From contig JAGADM010000156.1 in assembly GCA_017613595.1 (NCBI GenBank), positions 1 to 17,780 of the forward strand: a stretch of DNA of 17,780 nt, given 5' to 3'. A model generated the notes under the pieces. The model was given only the letters and a program-made list of their open reading frames with translations, made no database searches and had not been told where the DNA came from. The first letter of the stretch is position 1; every line of letters starts with the position of its first letter. Below are positions 13,448 to 17,780 of this stretch, piece after piece. This DNA comes from Lachnospiraceae bacterium. Its GTDB lineage: Bacteria; Bacillota_A; Clostridia; Lachnospirales; Lachnospiraceae. Made by a program: the position numbers and the translations under genes.

Positions 13448-14089
13448 TCACTCCTGCCGCTTCATCCGCTCCGGCAGCATGCGGTACAGGATGTACAGGA
13501 GCAGCGCGGTCAGCGGAGGCAGTGTGTAGGCGATGGCCGAGGTGATGCCAGGCTGGGAAACAAGCAGGTTGTAAATGGCATGGAATATCATCGCAAGCGC
13601 GAGACCGCCCATGACCGCAGGGAAGGACAGCGCCTTCAGGCGCTTCGCCATGATGAGCCATACGGACAGAGCAAGGATGCTCTCGATATGCATGACGCCG
13701 ACAGCGAGGCCGCGGATCATGATGTACGGAAGACTCTCCGCTCCGATTGTCAGAATATAGCAGCAGTTCTCAAACGTCGCGAAACCGGCTCCGATCGCGA
13801 TGCCAAGCATCGTGAGAACGCGTTCCTTCGGCTCAAATACGACCAGGAAGAATAACAGCGGAAACAGCTTCAGAATCTCCTCCACAACGGGTGACAGGAA
13901 GATCGCCGTGTCATTGTTCCCCATATTGGTCACAAGGCTCAGGTAGCCGCTGATGTACGCCGCGATCAGGCACATGCCCATACCGAGAAGAAAGGCGCCC
14001 ACGAAATGCCGCACCTCGCCTCGGATAAAAAGCAGGCACGTTGCAAGCGGGATCGCGATACATAAGAATATGTTCTCCGAATAGATCAT
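13448..14089 (-). CDS. PrsW-family intramembrane metalloprotease
   Basis: This 213-residue membrane protein has about seven or eight helices and the motifs of the PrsW/CAAX-protease-like clan: VVEEILK (Glu70, Glu71), FATFENCCY (Glu107), VMHIES (His134) and FHAIYN (His170, Asn174). In Bacillus subtilis PrsW makes the first cut in the anti-sigma factor RsiW and so frees an ECF sigma factor. I chose the ATG at 14089. It follows AAGGAGGT (14099-14106) with 9 nt spacing and overlaps the upstream stop as ATGA; the longer frame to 14146 would lie inside the upstream gene. It is the last gene of an operon that begins with an ECF sigma factor, so a membrane protein of the same operon is its likely substrate (inference). 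Confidence 0.9.
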   Translation of the reverse strand: MIYSENIFLCIAIPLATCLLFIRGEVRHFVGAFLLGMGMCLIAAYISGYLSLVTNMGNNDTAIFLSPVVEEILKLFPLLFFLVVFEPKERVLTMLGIAIGAGFATFENCCYILTIGAESLPYIMIRGLAVGVMHIESILALSVWLIMAKRLKALSFPAVMGGLALAMIFHAIYNLLVSQPGITSAIAYTLPPLTALLLYILYRMLPERMKRQE

Positions 14090-14868
14090 TGGGCCATTAC
14101 CTCCTTCCGCAGTGCGAAAAGCGAAAGAATAACCGCGATGGAACACGATACATAGAAAGTGTTATAAACAATCTCATTGCTTCCGAGATACAGCGCGATG
14201 ACGCTCCACGCAAACAGACCGAAGCTCATACACACCGCCCTGTCCGCTTTCTTTCCGCGCAGGATTTCCCATAAGGACGCCGCAAGCAGGAACGCGATTC
14301 CGATGAAAAGAACGGCATAACACACATTTTCCGCATAAGCGGCATACGGCGGTTTCGCAAGCATACAGATATACTGTGTCACCAGAACGCATAGCGCCGC
14401 GGCCGCCAGCACACGCCAGGCCGTTTTCGAAAACGATTCCGAATAACGCATACGAGCCATAATACAGCATATAAAATACCCAAGAGTCAGCCCGGTCAGA
14501 ATGTCCTGTACCCATTCGCCGGTCGCGAGGATCCATACTCCCGCGTTGCCCGCAACGAAAATACCAGCCAGCATGATTTCCTGAACCGCATTCACGCGCT
14601 TCTTCGGCAGGTCGGCAAGCAAAGCTGCCCCCATCAACAGGAAGAACGCCCATTCCGCGATCTCATTGGCGGCAAATGGCATGGCTTTATCCGGGTACAT
14701 CGCATCATAAATGATCCAATAAACATCAGAAAGGAAGAAACACGCCATGGCAAATCCGAACAGGACCAGCCGCATAGGACGCTTTCCTTCCTTCATTGAG
14801 AACAGCGATGCAACAACACCGAACAGCATCGCAATAATATTGAACGCGTTTATGATGTTAACGATCAT
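14086..14868 (-). CDS. Polytopic membrane protein (8-9 TM) of unknown function
   Basis: This 260-residue protein is almost wholly hydrophobic, with eight or nine predicted helices. Roughly these lie at 5-23, 32-55, 70-87, 94-115, 118-138, 147-167, 175-198, 207-226 and 230-253. Short basic loops (KEGKRP, LPKKRVN, LRGKKAD) suggest orientation. I do not recognise a family or catalytic residues. It overlaps the 2-TM gene before it and the PrsW gene after it, each by an ATGA, so all are made together. AAAGGAG lies about 11 nt before the start. A sensor or a partner of the protease is possible but unproven. Confidence 0.82.
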   Translation of the reverse strand: MIVNIINAFNIIAMLFGVVASLFSMKEGKRPMRLVLFGFAMACFFLSDVYWIIYDAMYPDKAMPFAANEIAEWAFFLLMGAALLADLPKKRVNAVQEIMLAGIFVAGNAGVWILATGEWVQDILTGLTLGYFICCIMARMRYSESFSKTAWRVLAAAALCVLVTQYICMLAKPPYAAYAENVCYAVLFIGIAFLLAASLWEILRGKKADRAVCMSFGLFAWSVIALYLGSNEIVYNTFYVSCSIAVILSLFALRKEVMAQ

Positions 14869-15209
14869 GCCGGATCAGACTCCTTTAACGCATTGTCCCT
14901 CCGGTTCAGTTTCCGCCAGCTGCTGCAGAGCAGCGTCACAAGAACGCCGAAGCCGAAAGCAATCAGACCGATCACCACATAACCCATATACTGTGTGGAC
15001 AGGATCAGGCTTCCGTAACGCTGCGCGCTTCCTTCAACAGCCGTCGCGTCCGCAACACGAGGCAGCAGCGCCGCGGCAAGAATCAGCACGCCGAGACACA
15101 CAGCCGACGAAACGGCATACACATAGAACTGTCTCTTCGCACGGCGGTCATCGCGCACGACATCGGCACGTTTCATGATCATCTTCATGTAATCCTCAGA
15201 ACTACGCAT
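14865..15209 (-). CDS. Two-TM protein next to the ECF sigma factor (putative sigma regulator)
   Basis: This 114-residue protein has a cytoplasmic basic N-terminus (~1-28), helix 1 (~29-50), a short outer loop, helix 2 (~73-95) and a short charged tail. The ATG at 15209 lies within the last codons of the sigma gene (8-nt overlap), so the two are co-translated; AGGATGGGA lies upstream. A longer frame to 15332 exists but runs through the sigma gene. Anti-sigma factors are commonly encoded directly after their ECF sigma and are membrane proteins. This one lacks the zinc-binding HxxxCxxC fold and has only ~28 N-terminal residues to touch the sigma, so the role is a guess from position. It is a paralogue of the 12356-12733 product. 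Confidence 0.8.
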   Translation of the reverse strand: MRSSEDYMKMIMKRADVVRDDRRAKRQFYVYAVSSAVCLGVLILAAALLPRVADATAVEGSAQRYGSLILSTQYMGYVVIGLIAFGFGVLVTLLCSSWRKLNRRDNALKESDPA

Positions 15210-15759
15210 CGGCAAATCCCATCCTTTCCAATTTCTCTTTGAGCGCCGCCCTTCCGCGCTCCGCCAGGTGATACACCTGCCGCTTGCTCTTTCCCATGAC
15301 GCGGGCGGCCTCTTCATGGGACATATCTTCAAAGTAAAGTAACATCAGTATCTGCCGGTAATCTTCGTGCAGCTGCTGAAGCGCCGTGTATAACTGGCGC
15401 TGACGCTCCTCCTTGAGGAGCTGCATCTCCGGCGTGTCGGCCGCATCGGGCACCTCTTCGGATACCGCTTCGTCGGCCATCGGCATGCGCCGCAGCTTGC
15501 GTAAACGCATCAGCGCAAGGTTCTTTCCGATCGAGAACAGCCATGTCTTAAAGCTGCTCCGCCCCGAGAACAGTGTCGGGCCGGCAGCGACTTCGGCAAA
15601 TGTGTCAACCATCAGCTCCTCGGCGTCGTCGAAGTTGTGGACAAAGCCGTTCAGAAACAGCAGCAGCGTCTCTTTGTGACGATCTAACAGGATCACGAAA
15701 ACCGACTCGTCCCTGGTCGCCAGATACCGGTTGTACAGCACTTCATCGGTCTCGTTCAT
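15202..15759 (-). CDS. ECF-type RNA polymerase sigma factor
   Basis: This 185-residue protein contains sigma region 2 (~8-92) with the typical run FDDAEELMVDTFAEV and then FKTWLFSIGKNLALMRLRKLRR. Region 4 (~125-180) has YRQILMLLYFEDMSHEEAARVMGKSKRQV, a helix-turn-helix that contacts the -35 box. The acidic linker between them is short, as in ECF sigma factors. I chose the ATG at 15759: GAGGA lies 7 nt upstream, and the protein starts as the family does. Upstream in-frame starts (15780, 15825) would add residues without a good ribosome site. It is first in an operon with 2-TM, polytopic and PrsW genes. That context points to control by membrane proteolysis in response to envelope signals. Confidence 0.93.
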   Translation of the reverse strand: MNETDEVLYNRYLATRDESVFVILLDRHKETLLLFLNGFVHNFDDAEELMVDTFAEVAAGPTLFSGRSSFKTWLFSIGKNLALMRLRKLRRMPMADEAVSEEVPDAADTPEMQLLKEERQRQLYTALQQLHEDYRQILMLLYFEDMSHEEAARVMGKSKRQVYHLAERGRAALKEKLERMGFADA

Positions 15760-15793
15760 GGCCGCTTCCTCTCTCACCATACTATTCCCCGAT

Positions 15794-15825
15794 AATATTA
15801 TACATAATATTCCGCGGAAAAGCAA
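15794..15825 (-). promoter_or_regulatory. Promoter of the sigma/PrsW operon with palindrome over the -10 box
   Basis: On the minus strand TTGCTT (15820-15825) and TATAAT (15797-15802) are 17 nt apart, with a start near 15789. The perfect palindrome AATATTAT-AC-ATAATATT (15794-15811) covers the -10 box and part of the spacer and could bind a regulator. The -35 match is modest (3 of 6). No obvious ECF-type promoter was seen here. Confidence 0.55.
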
Positions 15826-15844
15826 AACATAAATATCTTCCCCG

Positions 15845-16942
15845 TCACATCCGCTGATTCTTCGGCGGCTGCACGGACGGACCTTCTATTACCGGTCTCG
15901 TCCAGGTAAGTCTGCAGGCGAGCACGGTCTGAAGAACCGCCAATGCAAGCAGTACATAGAAACCGACAGACCAGGCCGTAAGCCAGCTTTTGATACCATA
16001 GATGTCGTGGAAATTCAAAAGGGCCTTTACGCCGAGCGCAAGAATCGCGATACCTGCTGCCTGCGCTGCCGCGAGAATCACGCTCTTTCCGCGGTCGTTC
16101 CGGAAACCGTCTCCGAACAGTCCCATCAGTTTCATTACCTGTAATGCGGATCCGCCCAAGATAAGCAGATATGCAAGCAGGCAAAGGACACCGATTCCGG
16201 GAGAGATAACGGCTTCCGCCACCCCGTTACTAAACAAAGACTCCGCCACATTACCGATGTTTCTGTTATCGCTTTTGGATACCGGAATGTTCAGCCCGAG
16301 GAACATGATTACGGCAAGAAGAAATATGAGCCAACGGCGTATGTTGTTCTTCTCATAGACGGTGTCAGGTTCCGAACTCCCGCCCTGTTCATCACGGGAA
16401 GTGTTACCATCCATTGTTATGTCCATAATGCCGTTTTCGTAATTTCTTCTTGCAAGACTGCGGAATATCGGCATAGTGGCCGAAAGCCGCAGCGAAAGTA
16501 TGATCATCCACACGCAGATTCCAATCGCAATCAGCGCCCAGCTTGTCGGATGAAACAGTCTGAAATTGAAATAGCCGTTCCCCCTGTAAAAATGAACCGC
16601 TTCCGCGATAGGAACTCCGGCCACCCCAACAAGAGTAATCTCGGATAGCATAATGCTTGTAAAGCGGGAATTACGCCGTTGTTCCCCCAATAAACCGAAG
16701 AGTTTCAACAGCTGCAGACTGCATCCGAACAGACTCATAAGAAAGAACACCCTTGTGAGTAGGTTCAGCAATGCCTCACTATCGAGCTGCTTCTGGTCTA
16801 TCCAGCTAATGTTCTCCCATGCAGTATATCCGTTGTAGTGGTATATGACTACCGGAAAAGACGAACCGACCAGCAGGATAAGATTCAGCAGGATCAGTGT
16901 CCATCTCCTGACATTTGCCGCCTCATAACCGTATTTCTTCAT
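15845..16942 (-). CDS. Membrane protein made of two tandem four-helix units
   Basis: This 365-residue protein has about eight helices in two similar halves, joined by a hydrophilic linker (~165-200). The first half has NVRRWTLILLNLILLVGS near residue 10, LQLLKLFGLLGEQRRN near 80, then two more helices. The second repeats this as NIRRWLIFLLAVIMFLG near 200 and LQVMKLMGLFGDGFRN near 268. This points to gene duplication and fusion, as in many transporters. I do not recognise a named family and see no catalytic residues. AGGGGGA lies 7 nt before the ATG. It runs in the same direction as the sigma operon, with 85 bp between its stop and the sigma start and no clear terminator, so some read-through is possible. 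Confidence 0.82.
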   Translation of the reverse strand: MKKYGYEAANVRRWTLILLNLILLVGSSFPVVIYHYNGYTAWENISWIDQKQLDSEALLNLLTRVFFLMSLFGCSLQLLKLFGLLGEQRRNSRFTSIMLSEITLVGVAGVPIAEAVHFYRGNGYFNFRLFHPTSWALIAIGICVWMIILSLRLSATMPIFRSLARRNYENGIMDITMDGNTSRDEQGGSSEPDTVYEKNNIRRWLIFLLAVIMFLGLNIPVSKSDNRNIGNVAESLFSNGVAEAVISPGIGVLCLLAYLLILGGSALQVMKLMGLFGDGFRNDRGKSVILAAAQAAGIAILALGVKALLNFHDIYGIKSWLTAWSVGFYVLLALAVLQTVLACRLTWTRPVIEGPSVQPPKNQRM

Positions 16943-17011
16943 GTTTATATCCCCCTATAAAACATATATTTTTCTATGTTCTACTACTGTCTCATAGACA
17001 AATGTGACCGC

Positions 17012-17780
17012 TCACTCCCCGTCTTCGAGGATCGAAGCGATCTTCCCGAACACCTCGGGCGCTTTGACGACGATCAGCGCGAGGTTCTCGCGCACTCTCG
17101 TCACGCCCTGATAGAACAGGTTCGGATACAGGAAGTCCGGATCCGGAAAAGGAATCCCGTGCAGGAACCCTTCCTCGTCATAATAGAATGACGAGTCGAG
17201 AAGCATCACGACTTTGTCGAACTCCTGTCCGATCACGTGGTGCGTATCGAAGTCCTCCTCGTACGCGGAGTACGGACTCTCGCCGTATGCCGGCTTCGAA
17301 TAATTGATGAATACGTAGCCCCGGCCGCGGTAGTACTCGAGCATGTACTGCGCCTCCTGCGTGGAGTTCGCGCAGTTCACTTCCACGTTCGAATAGTCCA
17401 TCGGCATCTCGGGCTTATGGTTCAGGTTCTTCACACGCTGGATGAACGTGCTCAGTTCCTTGTTAATCCGGAATTTCTCGGACAGGGTATACACCTCGTC
17501 GGGCGGCAGCGCGTTGATGCGTCCGGCGATATCATTGGCCTTCTCGTGTGTCGTAAGGACCTGCTCGGGATCCGAGGACCACACGCACACCTGCTTATTC
17601 GCGCGCACCGAGGCAACGACTGTGTCGAAGAACTCCGGAAACATCCTGTGCGCCTCATCCACAAGGAGATAGTTGTAATCCGTGAGTCCCGCTCCGCTCT
17701 TCAGCTCGAACGCCGAAATGATCTTAAGCTGCGTCACCTCCTCGGTGATCAGCTCGTGCGCGGGACTCAGCTTGCCGCAA
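17012..17780 (-). CDS. DUF2075-type SF1 helicase/ATPase, C-terminal part (gene runs off the window)
   Basis: The last 256 residues are present; the frame is open to the window edge, so the start and Walker A are outside. Visible SF1 motifs in order are Walker B LLVDEAHRMF, motif III around VWSSDPEQV, motif IV SEKFRIN, motif V HHVIGQEFDKVVML and motif VI YQGVTRVREN. This order, with the aromatic YRGRGYVFINY strand between IV and V, fits the DUF2075 / Schlafen-like DNA/RNA helicase group. These proteins bind and hydrolyse ATP and are thought to act on nucleic acid; some occur beside nuclease or defence genes. The gene ends at TGA, 70 nt before the next minus-strand gene, with no clear terminator between. 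The exact role cannot be judged without the N-terminus. Confidence 0.85.
   Translation of the reverse strand, partial: CGKLSPAHELITEEVTQLKIISAFELKSGAGLTDYNYLLVDEAHRMFPEFFDTVVASVRANKQVCVWSSDPEQVLTTHEKANDIAGRINALPPDEVYTLSEKFRINKELSTFIQRVKNLNHKPEMPMDYSNVEVNCANSTQEAQYMLEYYRGRGYVFINYSKPAYGESPYSAYEEDFDTHHVIGQEFDKVVMLLDSSFYYDEEGFLHGIPFPDPDFLYPNLFYQGVTRVRENLALIVVKAPEVFGKIASILEDGE

Overview
The window looks like chromosomal DNA from a Gram-positive anaerobe of the Clostridia, most likely a Lachnospiraceae-type gut or rumen bacterium. The grounds are strong AGGAGG-type ribosome binding sites, sigma-A promoters, a YtrA-type GntR/ABC operon, ECF sigma and PrsW-family genes, and a giant lipoprotein with InlB-type and Cys-rich repeats of the kind found on clostridial surfaces. 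The taxon is inferred from gene content only. No rRNA, tRNA, CRISPR array, IS element or phage gene was seen.

Layout. (1) 1-363 is a divergent control region. A perfect consensus sigma-A promoter fires leftward into a 24-codon mini-ORF. A second near-consensus promoter fires rightward and is covered by dyads and 10-bp-phased half-sites. (2) 364-2326 (+) is a three-gene operon: YtrA-type GntR repressor, ABC ATPase, ABC-2 permease. It ends at a bidirectional terminator at about 2415-2447. (3) 2470-3915 (-) is a single gene with its own promoter. It encodes a multi-pass membrane protein with a Pro/Ala/Gln linker and a long acidic Ala/Glu helical tail. (4) 4027-12733 (-) is an operon joined by ATGA overlaps: a 2-TM protein, a trypsin-like serine protease lipoprotein, and a 2496-residue lipoprotein. 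(5) 12734-13447 is non-coding and rich in repeats. It holds four copies of a GGGCATACCT palindrome (a fifth lies 10 kb away at 2344), two copies of a 58-bp direct repeat, and a compact promoter-to-terminator unit that may encode a ~97-nt RNA. (6) 13448-15759 (-) is a tightly overlapping operon: ECF sigma factor, 2-TM protein, 8-9-TM protein, PrsW-family intramembrane protease. (7) 15845-16942 (-) is a membrane protein built from two copies of a four-helix unit. (8) 17012-17780 (-) is the C-terminal part of a DUF2075-type SF1 helicase/ATPase, cut by the window edge.

How the genes may work together (inference). The 2-TM protein beside the sigma factor is a paralogue of the 2-TM protein that heads the protease/giant-lipoprotein operon. 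PrsW proteases are known from Bacillus subtilis to act on an anti-sigma factor. The ECF-2TM-PrsW operon could therefore be a self-contained membrane-proteolysis signalling unit, and the neighbouring operon could be its output or sensor arm. This is the most interesting candidate system in the window; nothing in the sequence proves it. The YtrA-type operon at the left is probably a separate envelope-stress or peptide-export module.
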